Assembly: GCA_022711765.1 (NCBI GenBank)
Contig: JAKLEB010000002.1
Span: 939,726 to 1,003,725 of the forward strand
DNA length: 64,000 nucleotides
Direction of reading: 5' to 3'
From: Candidatus Krumholzibacteriota bacterium
GTDB taxonomy: Bacteria > Krumholzibacteriota > Krumholzibacteriia > LZORAL124-64-63
Shown here: positions 24,873 to 33,905 of the stretch, piece by piece
Layout of the letters: the number at the start of each line of letters is the position of its first letter
How positions within the stretch are numbered: position 1 is the stretch's first letter
Notes under the pieces: generated by a model
Databases searched by the model: none
What the model was told of the DNA's origin: nothing
The model's input: only the letters and a program-made list of their open reading frames with translations
Translations under genes and position numbers: made by a program

Positions 24873-25460
24873 TCAGTCCAGGAGGGCGCGGCCGAGGTGG
24901 TGGACCTGCAGCACGGCGGCCGCCGCGCGGGCGTCCTCGACGGCGCGGTGGGTCGCGAACCGCCCGCCGAGGCCCATCCGGTCGAGCACGACCTCGAGCG
25001 TGGCCCCGCTCGTCCGCAGGTCGTGCGCGGCGAGCCAGGCCATGCCGATGGCGCGCAGGTCGAAGGCGCCGCCCACGATGCGCTCCCGGAACGGCAGGCT
25101 GAAGCGCAGGCACTCCTTGCGCAGGAGCGGGACGTCGTAGTAGGCGCCCCAGGCGGCGATGATCGCCTTGTTGCGCTCGCCGTACCAGTCGAGGAAGCGG
25201 CGCCCCGCCTCGGCGAAGGTCTCGCGGTCGGTGACCATCTCCGGGGTGATCCCGGTCAGCCGGGTGATGAACGGGGTGACCGGGTAGTCGGCGGGCCGGA
25301 CCAGCTCGCTGAACGTCGCCGTGATCGCGAGGCTGCGGCGATCCAGCCGCACCGCGCCGATCTCGATGATGTTGCTGCGCTCGACCGAGTTGTCGCCCTC
25401 GTCCTCGACGGGGCACGACGCTTCCAGGTCGACGACCACGATGTCGCAGCTGTACCGCAT
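24873..25460 (-). CDS. DEDDh 3'-5' exonuclease (ERI1/KapD-like)
   Basis: 195 residues. The exonuclease I motif is Val-Val-Val-Asp-Leu-Glu-Ala-Ser near residue 8 (Asp-x-Glu). Motif II is the Trp-Gly-Ala-Tyr-Tyr-Asp stretch near 105. Motif III is Thr-His-Arg-Ala-Val-Glu-Asp-Ala near 170, with the catalytic His five residues before the Asp. Thr-Gly-Ile-Thr-Pro-Glu-Met is the usual recognition strand after the first beta-sheet. The Cys-Pro next to motif I and the Asn-Ile-Ile-Glu-Ile-Gly-Ala are typical of the ERI1/KapD branch that trims RNA 3' ends. It starts 22 bases from the lipoprotein gene stop. Confidence 0.82.
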   Translation of the reverse strand: MRYSCDIVVVDLEASCPVEDEGDNSVERSNIIEIGAVRLDRRSLAITATFSELVRPADYPVTPFITRLTGITPEMVTDRETFAEAGRRFLDWYGERNKAIIAAWGAYYDVPLLRKECLRFSLPFRERIVGGAFDLRAIGMAWLAAHDLRTSGATLEVVLDRMGLGGRFATHRAVEDARAAAAVLQVHHLGRALLD

Positions 25461-25482
25461 GACCCGCCGGTCCTTCCGCCGC

Positions 25483-26559
25483 TCAGATCGTGGTGGCGAG
25501 CAGGACGACCCGGCTGCGCTGGACGCAGGGCTCCTGGCCGGGCTCCGTCTCGACCAGGCGCAGCAGGCCCTCGGCCACGCCCGGCCCCTTCCGGTAGAGC
25601 GAGATCGCCAGCTCGCGCTGCACGCCGTCGCCGCCGATCCCCGCCGCCGAGACCATCACGTTGCCGTTCGCGCTGACGCCGTCGAGCGCGCACAGCGAGC
25701 CCGGATCGCACGCGAGCGGACCCGCGACATCGACGATCGCGAACGCGGCCGTGCCGGCTCCGCCGTCCACGGCGAGCGTGCCCGCGCCGACCACCACGCC
25801 CACCGCCGCGCAGTCGCCGACCGCCGCGAACCCGCTCGCGTCGAGGAAGACCTCGCCGCCCGCGACCGGCTCGCCCGGGCGATGCTGCAGCACGACCGTG
25901 ACCGTGTCCGCGGCGACGAGGGACGCGTCGTCGGGATCGGTCGCGGTGACGATCAGCCGGTGCTCGCCGGGGGACAGGACGATCGCGAGCTCCGCGCCCG
26001 TGCCCAGCTCGCCGTCCAGGCTGCTGCGCCAGCTGAGCTGCGCGCCGTCGAGCGCGCCCGATTCGAGATCCGCCGCCTCGCCGCGCAGCGTCGTCGGGAC
26101 GTGGGCGGGCAGGAAGTCGTCGCCATCGAGCGGCTCGAGGAGCCGGCAGGTCGGTGGGTGGTTCGCCGCCAGAGCGATCGTGACCTCGACGCTCGCCGTG
26201 TCGGCGCGGTCGGGCGCCTCGTCCGCGACCAGGTAGATCGTGCGGTCGCCCGCCGGCAGGAACCGCTCGAGCCGCTCGCCGGTGCCGAGCAGGCCGTCCG
26301 CCGCGATCTCGTCGAGGTACCACCGCAGGTGTTCGGGATAGAGGTCCTCGCCGCTGCTGCCCTCGCCGTGGCCCTCGAGCGTGCACGGCCGGGCCGTCGT
26401 CAGCGTGGCGTCGCCCGCGACCGGCAGCTCGATGACGGCGAGCGGCCGGTTGCGTCCCGTCGCGGTGGGGATCTCGGCGTCGTCGGAACAGCCGGCGGCG
26501 ACCAGGCCAAGGGCGGTCGCGGCGATCAGGCCGGCCGCGACGAGACGGACATGGCGCAC
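25483..26559 (-). CDS. Lipoprotein with Ig/PKD-like repeats
   Basis: 358 residues. The GTG at 26559 is picked because GGGAGGT lies 6 bases upstream; a longer frame to 26643 has no SD. A hydrophobic leader ends in Leu-Val-Ala-Ala-Gly-Cys, a lipobox, so the mature protein would be lipid-anchored at that Cys. Repeats with Asn/Asp-rich Asp-Asp-x-Ala patterns and strands such as His-Arg-Leu-Ile-Val-Thr-Ala-Thr-Asp-Pro-Asp suggest two Ig/PKD-type domains. I see no enzyme motif. A role in envelope binding or structure is likely but unproven. Confidence 0.65.
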   Translation of the reverse strand: MRHVRLVAAGLIAATALGLVAAGCSDDAEIPTATGRNRPLAVIELPVAGDATLTTARPCTLEGHGEGSSGEDLYPEHLRWYLDEIAADGLLGTGERLERFLPAGDRTIYLVADEAPDRADTASVEVTIALAANHPPTCRLLEPLDGDDFLPAHVPTTLRGEAADLESGALDGAQLSWRSSLDGELGTGAELAIVLSPGEHRLIVTATDPDDASLVAADTVTVVLQHRPGEPVAGGEVFLDASGFAAVGDCAAVGVVVGAGTLAVDGGAGTAAFAIVDVAGPLACDPGSLCALDGVSANGNVMVSAAGIGGDGVQRELAISLYRKGPGVAEGLLRLVETEPGQEPCVQRSRVVLLATTI

Positions 26560-26657
26560 GGTGGAACCTCCCGGGCACGGCGCGAACGGGGCGGATCTGC
26601 CGCACCAGTATGCCAAGGGACCCCGCGCGTTGCCACCCCTCATTCGCCGGACTCCTG

Positions 26658-26686
26658 CTGACGGCGCGCGCGATCTCTGCTACCCT
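26658..26686 (+). promoter_or_regulatory. Possible promoter of the outer-membrane-like gene
   Basis: CTGACG (26658-26663), 17 bases, TACCCT (26681-26686), 48 bases before the ATG at 26734, in the divergent gap with the lipoprotein gene. The spacing is good but the -10 is weak. Confidence 0.35.
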
Positions 26687-26733
26687 CGCCTCCGCGGTCC
26701 CACGCGATGGTCACCAGCCGGGAGGCTCCGTTC

Positions 26734-27228
26734 ATGCGCCGTGCAATCGCCGTGTTCACGTTCCTGCTGTTGAGCGCCCTGGTCGCGGCGCCGGCCGCCG
26801 GCCAGCAGTACTTCATCCGCACGAGCACCCTCTACGTCGAGGCCGTGGGCTCGGGCGGCATGGTCTCGCTCAACTTCGAGAAGCTCGTGGCGGACCACGT
26901 CGGCGTCCGCATCGGCGTCGGCGGCACGTTCTGGTGGTTCGCCGAGTCGCTGGTCGTCCCGGCCACGGTGAGCTACCTGGTGGGCACGAAGAACAACTTC
27001 GTCGAGATCGGCGCCGGCATGTCGTTCTTCGCCCTGCCGGACGACTTCAACGAGCAGCTCGACGATCCGCTCTACGAGATGGACGGCAGCCAGATCGCCG
27101 CCGCCGGCATCCTGGGCTACCGCTACATGGGCGACTACGGTCTGTTCATGCGCCTCGCCTTCACGCCGCTCGTCACGGAAGAAGGCTTCGAGCCGACCGG
27201 CGGGGCCGCACTGGGCCTGAGCTGGTAG
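26734..27228 (+). CDS. Small exported, possibly outer-membrane beta-barrel protein
   Basis: 164 residues. The ATG at 26734 was chosen because GGGAGG lies 8 bases upstream. The signal peptide (Phe-Leu-Leu-Leu-Ser-Ala-Leu-Val-Ala-Ala-Pro-Ala-Ala-Gly) is cleaved near Gly-Gln. The mature part has alternating hydrophobic strands with Gly-rich turns (Gly-Val-Gly-Gly-Thr-Phe, Gly-Ala-Gly-Met-Ser-Phe) and ends in a strand closing with Leu-Ser-Trp. Such a terminal aromatic is typical of outer-membrane beta-barrels. I do not recognise a family. Confidence 0.6.
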   Translation: MRRAIAVFTFLLLSALVAAPAAGQQYFIRTSTLYVEAVGSGGMVSLNFEKLVADHVGVRIGVGGTFWWFAESLVVPATVSYLVGTKNNFVEIGAGMSFFALPDDFNEQLDDPLYEMDGSQIAAAGILGYRYMGDYGLFMRLAFTPLVTEEGFEPTGGAALGLSW

Positions 27229-27308
27229 CTCGCGAGCCTCGTCGCGGCGGATCGTGACCCGGCGTTCCCGGCGATGACTTATCAAATTTTATTTTGTTGT
27301 TTTATGCG

Positions 27309-27338
27309 TTGACGTGACGTATTGCAGTACAGTATGAT
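27309..27338 (+). promoter_or_regulatory. Sigma70-like promoter in an AT-rich patch
   Basis: TTGACG (27309-27314), 18 bases, TATGAT (27333-27338), 44 bases before the ATG at 27383. It sits in an AT-rich stretch (27275-27350), very unusual for this genome. TGACGTGACGT, two overlapping copies of TGACGT, covers the -35. Confidence 0.6.
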
Positions 27339-27382
27339 TTTTATGCACAAATGGTATGCCGATTTCCAGCCGGAGGGATGCC

Positions 27383-27595
27383 ATGCGCGCGATCGGTCAC
27401 CTGCTGCTCTTCCTGGGGTTCTTCCTCGTGTTCGCCGTGGCCCTGGGCGTGCTCCTCGTGGGCGCGGCGGTCTTGCAGTCGTCGCTGGTCCTCCTGATGA
27501 CCCTGCCGGCCCTGCTCGGGCTCTCGGTCCTCTACGTGCGCGGCTACCGGACCGTCGTCCAGCGTTCCGGCAGCCAGGCCCGGCCACAGCGCTGA
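27383..27595 (+). CDS. Small two-helix membrane protein
   Basis: 70 residues, with two adjacent hydrophobic helices (about 4-27 and 30-50) and a short basic C-terminal tail (Arg-Gly-Tyr-Arg-Thr-Val-Val-Gln-Arg). The ATG at 27383 was chosen because CGGAGGG lies 5 bases upstream; an ATG at 27356 has no ribosome site. It has its own strong promoter and terminator, so it is a single-gene unit. I do not recognise a family. Confidence 0.6.
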   Translation: MRAIGHLLLFLGFFLVFAVALGVLLVGAAVLQSSLVLLMTLPALLGLSVLYVRGYRTVVQRSGSQARPQR

Positions 27596-27632
27596 CGCCC
27601 GCCGCGGGCCCGGGCCCGCTGACCACGAAGGC

Positions 27633-27672
27633 GATCGGCGGCCGCCCAAGCGGCCGCCGATCTTCGTTTTTC
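27633..27672 (+). terminator. Strong Rho-independent terminator
   Basis: A perfect 13-bp stem (GATCGGCGGCCGC at 27633-27645, complement at 27650-27662), CCAA loop and a T-rich run (TTCGTTTTTCTT) behind it. It ends the small membrane-protein gene and faces the protease gene that converges from the minus strand. Confidence 0.85.
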
Positions 27673-27685
27673 TTGGGGGGCGCCG

Positions 27686-29347
27686 CTACCTGGCCAGCAG
27701 CAGCTTCACGGTCGCCGTCCCGTCCGCCGTGGCGACGCGTCCCACGTAGACGCCGCTCGGAGTCGGCCGACCCGCCTCGTCGGCGCCGTTCCAGACCACG
27801 CTCGACCAGCCGCGCGGGAAGACCTCGCCGGCCGCGAGCGTGCGCACGCGGAGGCCGCGCAGGTCGAGGATCTCGACCGTCGCCGGGCCCGCCTCGGCGA
27901 GCGAGAAGCGCACCACGGTCCGCGGATTGAACGGGTTGGGCGCGGCCGCGATCGCGAGCGCGGCCGGCAGGTCCGGCGCCGCCGTCGTCTCGAGCGCGAG
28001 GAGCGCGGCGACGGGGTCGACCCGCACGCCGAGCGGCTGGTCGTACGCGACCTGCTCGCCGGTGTCGATCAGGAGCTGCCGCACCTCGGCCGGCGTGAGC
28101 GTGGGGTCGCGGCTCGCCACGAGTCCACAGACGCCGGCGACGAGTGGGCAGGCCATGCTGGTGCCGTCGCAGTACATGTACGGGTTCACGCCGTCCCAGC
28201 CGTACGTGAGCTGGTAGAGCAGCCCGGTCAGGAAGTCGAACTCGTAGTTGTTCTGGATCGTGGACCAGATGTGCTCGCCCGGCGCGTTGACCGTGACCCA
28301 GGCGCCGTAGCTGGAGAAGCTCGCGCGCGCGCCGGCCTGGTTGGTGGCGCCCACCGAGATCACGCCCGCGCACGCGGCCGGATACATCAGCGACGGGTCG
28401 TTGTTGTTGCCGGCCGCGGCCACGCAGGCGATGCCGGCCGCGAGCGCCTGGTCGACGAGGTCCTGGTAGAAGGCCGCGGCGCCGCCCTCGTCCGGTCCGC
28501 CGAAGCTCATGCTGATGACGCGGGCGCCGTTGGTGATCGCGTAGACGAAGGCGGCGGTGATGGCCGCGTCGGTGATCTGGCTCGCCGCGTTGTTCACCTT
28601 CAGCGGCATCACGCGGCAGCCGGGCGCCGCGCCCGCGACGCCGACCGCGTTGTTCGTCGCGGCGGCCGCGATGCCGGCGCAGTGGGAGCCGTGGAAGCCG
28701 ACGTCGAGCCCCATCTCGAGGTAGGTCTCGGGGCGCGCATCGGCGTCGTTGTTGCCGCAATCCCAGCCGTGCACGTCGTCGATGCGGCCGTTGAGGTCGT
28801 CGTCGACGCCGTTGCCCGGCGTCTCGCCGGCGTTCGTCCAGGCCGTCGCGGCGAGGTCGGGGTGGGACCAGTCGACGCCGGTGTCGATGATCGCGATCAC
28901 GACGTCCGCCGCGCCCCACTCGAGGTCCCAGGCGGCCGGGAAATCGAAGGACGCGGGCTCGACGGCCGGCCCGCGCAGGTGCCACTGGGTCGTGAAGTAG
29001 GGGTCGTTCGGCACGAGGAACAGCTCGCGCGTGCCGGCGACCGCCGCCGCGGCGACGCCCGGCACGGCGCGCAGCGCGGCCGCCGCGGCGCGGGGATCGG
29101 CGGCGCCGTCGAGGAGCAGGTACCGGCGCGTGAGGTCGAGGCCGGGCGCCGGCGGCGTGACCCAGCGAGCCGCGAGCCCGTGGCGGGCGAGCGTGCCGGC
29201 GAGCGCGGGATCGGCGGCGAGAGGTCGATCGGCGCGGGTCTCGAGCAGGGTCGGGTCCTGGATCGCGAGGAGGATCTGGCCGGCGGCCGCGGGCGACGCG
29301 CCAAGCGCCAGCAGGACGACGATCAGCGGGGCGATTCTCGAGCGCAT
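27686..29347 (-). CDS. Secreted subtilisin-family (S8) serine protease with FlgD-like tail
   Basis: 553 residues. The ATG at 29347 is preferred because AAGGAGA lies 7 bases upstream; a start at 29392 lacks one. Signal peptide, a propeptide-like N-domain, then the S8 domain. Asp-155 lies in Ile-Ile-Asp-Thr-Gly-Val-Asp, His-219 in Phe-His-Gly-Ser-His-Cys-Ala-Gly, and Ser-397 in Cys-Asp-Gly-Thr-Ser-Met-Ala. Asn-Gly-Gly/Gly-Asn-Asn-Asn near 313 supplies the oxyanion Asn. The C-terminal ~80 residues open with Pro-Asn-Pro-Phe-Asn-Pro and end in a Leu-Leu-Leu-Ala-Arg strand, the shared sorting-type domain of this genome. It probably degrades proteins outside the cell or matures other exported proteins. 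Confidence 0.9.
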   Translation of the reverse strand: MRSRIAPLIVVLLALGASPAAAGQILLAIQDPTLLETRADRPLAADPALAGTLARHGLAARWVTPPAPGLDLTRRYLLLDGAADPRAAAAALRAVPGVAAAAVAGTRELFLVPNDPYFTTQWHLRGPAVEPASFDFPAAWDLEWGAADVVIAIIDTGVDWSHPDLAATAWTNAGETPGNGVDDDLNGRIDDVHGWDCGNNDADARPETYLEMGLDVGFHGSHCAGIAAAATNNAVGVAGAAPGCRVMPLKVNNAASQITDAAITAAFVYAITNGARVISMSFGGPDEGGAAAFYQDLVDQALAAGIACVAAAGNNNDPSLMYPAACAGVISVGATNQAGARASFSSYGAWVTVNAPGEHIWSTIQNNYEFDFLTGLLYQLTYGWDGVNPYMYCDGTSMACPLVAGVCGLVASRDPTLTPAEVRQLLIDTGEQVAYDQPLGVRVDPVAALLALETTAAPDLPAALAIAAAPNPFNPRTVVRFSLAEAGPATVEILDLRGLRVRTLAAGEVFPRGWSSVVWNGADEAGRPTPSGVYVGRVATADGTATVKLLLAR

Positions 29348-29402
29348 GGACGGTCTCCTTGGTCGAGGACGGTGATGGCTCGAGGATACCACGGCCCGCC
29401 GC

Positions 29403-30754
<1,352 letters not shown>

Positions 30755-30755
<1 letters not shown>

Positions 30756-31813
30756 CACGCGCCTCCCTGGGCGGCCGGCAGCCACACGGTCACGCGCGCG
30801 CCGCCGGTGTACTCCTCGTCGACGGCGAGGTCGCCGCCGTGGTCGCGGGCGAACCGGAGGCTGGTCGCGAGCCCGAGGCCGGTGCCGCCGCTGCGGGTGG
30901 TGAAGAACGGGGTGCCCAGGTTGCGCAGCGCCTCGGGCGAAAACCCCGGACCGTTGTCGGTCACCGAGACCACGAGGCGCAGGCCGTCGCGCCGCAGGCC
31001 GAGCGCGACCTCGCCGGCGGGGGCGGGTCCCGCGGCCTGCGCCGCGTTCAGGCCCAGGTTCAACAGGAGCTGGCGCACCTGCGCGCGGTCGGCCTCGCAT
31101 TCGACGGGCGCTGCCGGCACGTCCACGCGCACGCGCGGCGCGTCGCTCCGGTGAGCGAGCAGCTCGGCGAGCCGCGCGAGCTCGCCGCCGAGGTCGAAGC
31201 GGGTGCGTCCCGATTCGGCCGGACGCGCGAAGTCCAGGAACTGCGTGAGCACCTCGTTCAGGCGCGTGGTCTCCTCGCGCAGGATCGCCAGCATGCGCGA
31301 GCGGCCCTGGTCGAGGCCGTTGAGGTCGCCGAGGATCTCGGTCGCGCCCTTGATGCTCGCGAGCGGATTGCGGATCTCGTGAGCGAGGCCGGCGGAGAGC
31401 TGGCCGACGGCGGCGAGCCGCTCGCGGCGGACGAGTTCGCGCTCGAGGCGCTCGCGCTCCGCGAGCGCGTGGCGCAGGCGGTCGCGGACCCTGCGGCCGC
31501 GGTCCTCCAAGAGGCCGGTCACGAGACCGACGGCGAGGTAGAGGACCATCTCCAGCACCTTCTCGAGCGCGGGCGCGGGGTCGAAGCCGATCAGCCCGAA
31601 GGCGTGGGGGATGTAGAGGAGGCAGACCGCGACCGCGGTCCACCAACCGGCCCGGCGGCCGCCGCGAAACGCGGCGACGATGATCGGGAAGTAATAGAGA
31701 CGCCGGTAGATGCCGTGCGCGGCGTGGATGTGGATCGCCGTGTTGTAGTGCATCAGGGTGACGACGAGCACCATCAGCGCGACCAGGCCGTAGGTGCGAC
31801 CGAAGCGGATCAC
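30755..31813 (-). CDS. Membrane sensor histidine kinase
   Basis: 352 residues. The GTG at 31813 is chosen because GGGGAGG lies 7 bases upstream; the frame is open up to 31930 but without a ribosome site. Four hydrophobic segments near the N-terminus (about 6-22, 35-50, 55-75 and 83-105) form the input part, with no large periplasmic loop. The H-box is Gly-Leu-Ala-His-Glu-Ile-Arg-Asn-Pro-Leu near 146-155. An N-box with Leu-Asn-Ala-Ala-Gln-Ala-Ala, the Asp-Asn-Gly-Pro-Gly-Phe G1 box and Gly-Gly-Thr-Gly-Leu-Gly-Leu-Ala G2 box complete the HATPase. Its signal is unknown; the helices may sense membrane state or a small molecule. It forms an operon with the regulator behind it. Confidence 0.92.
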
Positions 31814-31833
31814 CGGCGGGCCTCCCCGGGGGT

Positions 31834-31849
31834 TGGAGAATAGTCTCCA
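31834..31849. promoter_or_regulatory. Palindromic operator site 1 of the kinase-regulator operon
   Basis: TGGAGAATAGTCTCCA, a near-perfect 16-bp palindrome with one central mismatch, overlapping the probable -10 of the kinase promoter. Its twin lies 34 bp upstream, centre to centre. Confidence 0.65.
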
Positions 31850-31865
31850 GCAGCGGTCCGGACAA
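31837..31865 (-). promoter_or_regulatory. Promoter of the kinase-regulator operon
   Basis: On the minus strand: TTGTCC (31865-31860), 17 bases, TATTCT (31842-31837), about 24 bases before the GTG start. The -10 lies inside operator 1 and operator 2 sits just upstream of the -35. Confidence 0.5.
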
Positions 31866-31867
31866 GA

Positions 31868-31883
31868 TGGAGAATATTCTCCA
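31868..31883. promoter_or_regulatory. Palindromic operator site 2, perfect
   Basis: TGGAGAATATTCTCCA, a perfect 16-bp palindrome, just upstream of the -35 on the minus strand. The arms are the same as in site 1 (TGGAGA...TCTCCA). Confidence 0.7.
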
Positions 31884-32021
31884 GGCCGCCCCGGGGAAAT
31901 CGCAAGACAGTGATCGGCAACAGTTTGCACGTCGGGGCGGGCCGCGCGGCCGCCTCTGCCGGAGCGGTCTCGCCGACCGCCCCGGCAGGAGCCGCCGAGC
32001 GGTCGGCCCGGCGGTCGCGCG

Positions 32022-33704
32022 TTATTTGACGAGCGTCAGCCGCTCTGTCGCCACCCCGACCGGGCTCTCCAGCCGGCAGAGATACGCGCCGCTCGCGAGT
32101 CCCTTCCCGTCGAACGTGAACGCGTGCTCGCCCGCGGCGAGGACCCCGTCCTGCAGCGTGCGCACCAGGTGGCCGCGCAGGTCGTAGACCGCGAGCTTCA
32201 CCTGCATGCCGCGCCCGAGCGTGACCGGGATCGTCGTCGTCGGGTTGAAGGGGTTCGGGTAGCAATGGCCGAGCGAGGCGAGCGCCGCGGGCGGCGCCTC
32301 CGCGACCGGCGTGATCGTGGCCGGCGTGCCCCAGGCCCACGAGCCGTGCGCGTGGTGCTCGAGCAGCACGACCGACTGGTCGGCGTTCACCATCTGGAAG
32401 CGGATGCTGTCGGCGAGGTGGTTCCCGGAGGCGAACGTGCACCAGAAGCTGCCGCTGCCCGACGGCGGCGCGTAGTACGGCGAGCCCGAGCTGGTCATGC
32501 CGAACAGCGGCGTCCCGTCGTAGGCCGGTCGCCCGAAGATCAGCACGTTGGCGCCGTGATCCGTGATGTAGTCGAACGTCATCTGCAGGTGCTCGCCGTT
32601 CGAGAGGATCGCGGGCGCCGCGGGCGTGAAGGCGAAGTTCTGCAGCGCGTGCGGTCCGTAATCGATCAGGCGGGGCACGTCGAACTCGAGGTAGCTGTCG
32701 CCGGGCTGGCCGATGATGAAGCGCACCGCATCCGTCTGCACGGTCCCGGCGTTGATGCGAGCGAAGCGGGTGATCGCATGGGTCCCCGCCCCCAAGAGGA
32801 CGCTGCCCTGGTAGTTCTGGGGAACCGCCAGCCCGCCGTCCTTGACGAGCAGCATCCACGCGTACAGCCCCGCCGGGTCCAGATGATCGACCGTGAACGA
32901 CGAGACCAGGTTCTGGGTGTTGTGCAGCGAGGTGAGGTCGGGCCAGTCGAGCGAGATGTCGTAGACGCCCCACTCGCGCCAGTGGCAGTCCCACGGCACG
33001 AAGATCTCCTGCAGGAGCGTCGTGTTGTCGAGCGCGAAGATCTGGAAGCGGATGTGGGTCATGTCGGCGTCGTCGTTGAAGTAGAAGTCCTGGCTGTAGC
33101 TGCCGCTCGGCGGCAGGTCGGCCGAGCCGCTGGCGAAGTAGCCCGGCTCCAGGTGGCCGCTGTTGAACGGCCGCGCGTAGATCTTGCAGCCCGGCGCGTC
33201 GACCTCGTAGTCGAAGGTCATCGACAGCTGCATGCCGTGGCGCAGGTGGCTGTGCTGGGAATGGTCCGGTTGCACGTTCCAGAGACCGTGCGGACCGTAG
33301 CGGTAGATCACCGGCACGAAGACCTCGAGGGGCGTGACGGTGAAGTCGGGGTCGCGCGTGTACACGCGGACCTCGTCGATGGCGACCGTGCCGGACAGGA
33401 TGGTGAAGAAATTGGTCGCCGTGCCGGTGCCCGCCGGGTAGATGGGGGAGCCGGAGACGCCGTAGCCGGGCGAGGGCGCGCCGTCCGTGTAGGGGAGCAC
33501 GTAGATCCGCCGGCCGGCGGGGTCGTCGATCTTGTAGTCGACGCTGACCGTGACCTGCAGGCCGTTGGGCAGGAAGCTCGGCGAGGGGTGGCCGAAGGTG
33601 ATGTTGCCGAGGTACTCGGCGTGGACGGTGCCGGCGAGGAAGAGGGCGAGGAGCAGGGCCACGGCGCCGGCAACCCATGGGACGGATCGGCTGGGGCGAG
33701 ACAT
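32022..33704 (-). CDS. Secreted protein of unknown function with FlgD-like tail
   Basis: 560 residues. Signal peptide (Leu-Leu-Leu-Ala-Leu-Phe-Leu-Ala-Gly) followed by Tyr-Leu-Gly-Asn-Ile-Thr-Phe-Gly-His-Pro-Ser-Pro. The body has at least three related blocks with repeated His-x-x-Leu-x-x-Phe-Asp-Tyr/Phe-x-Val/Thr and Gly-Ser-Gly/Tyr-Ser pieces, which look like tandem beta-sandwich units. The C-terminal ~85 residues open with Tyr-Pro-Asn-Pro-Phe-Asn-Pro and end in Leu-Thr-Leu-Val-Lys, the shared sorting-type domain. SD AGGAGGT lies 5 bases before the ATG. It is exported; whether it binds sugars or forms surface structure cannot be said. Confidence 0.7.
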   Translation of the reverse strand: MSRPSRSVPWVAGAVALLLALFLAGTVHAEYLGNITFGHPSPSFLPNGLQVTVSVDYKIDDPAGRRIYVLPYTDGAPSPGYGVSGSPIYPAGTGTATNFFTILSGTVAIDEVRVYTRDPDFTVTPLEVFVPVIYRYGPHGLWNVQPDHSQHSHLRHGMQLSMTFDYEVDAPGCKIYARPFNSGHLEPGYFASGSADLPPSGSYSQDFYFNDDADMTHIRFQIFALDNTTLLQEIFVPWDCHWREWGVYDISLDWPDLTSLHNTQNLVSSFTVDHLDPAGLYAWMLLVKDGGLAVPQNYQGSVLLGAGTHAITRFARINAGTVQTDAVRFIIGQPGDSYLEFDVPRLIDYGPHALQNFAFTPAAPAILSNGEHLQMTFDYITDHGANVLIFGRPAYDGTPLFGMTSSGSPYYAPPSGSGSFWCTFASGNHLADSIRFQMVNADQSVVLLEHHAHGSWAWGTPATITPVAEAPPAALASLGHCYPNPFNPTTTIPVTLGRGMQVKLAVYDLRGHLVRTLQDGVLAAGEHAFTFDGKGLASGAYLCRLESPVGVATERLTLVK

Positions 33705-33905
33705 GGGTGACCTCCTGATCGGTTGGGGAGCGCGCCGGCATCGCGGCCCGGGAACCCTCCATCCCGCTGGGGTCGGTCGCCGGCGTCTCCGCGAAGGTGT
33801 TCCCTGCGAGAACGCGGCAGGCTGGACTGTATCACAAACTCGGGATCGCCGGTCGAATTTCTCGCCAATCCGAGGCGACGGACGGCCGCGGGGGAGCGAT
33901 CCGGC

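Noticed and set aside
31917-31936. A sigma54-like GG...GC element near the kinase promoter
   Set aside because: The spacing between GG and GC is nine bases and not ten, and it points away from the kinase.
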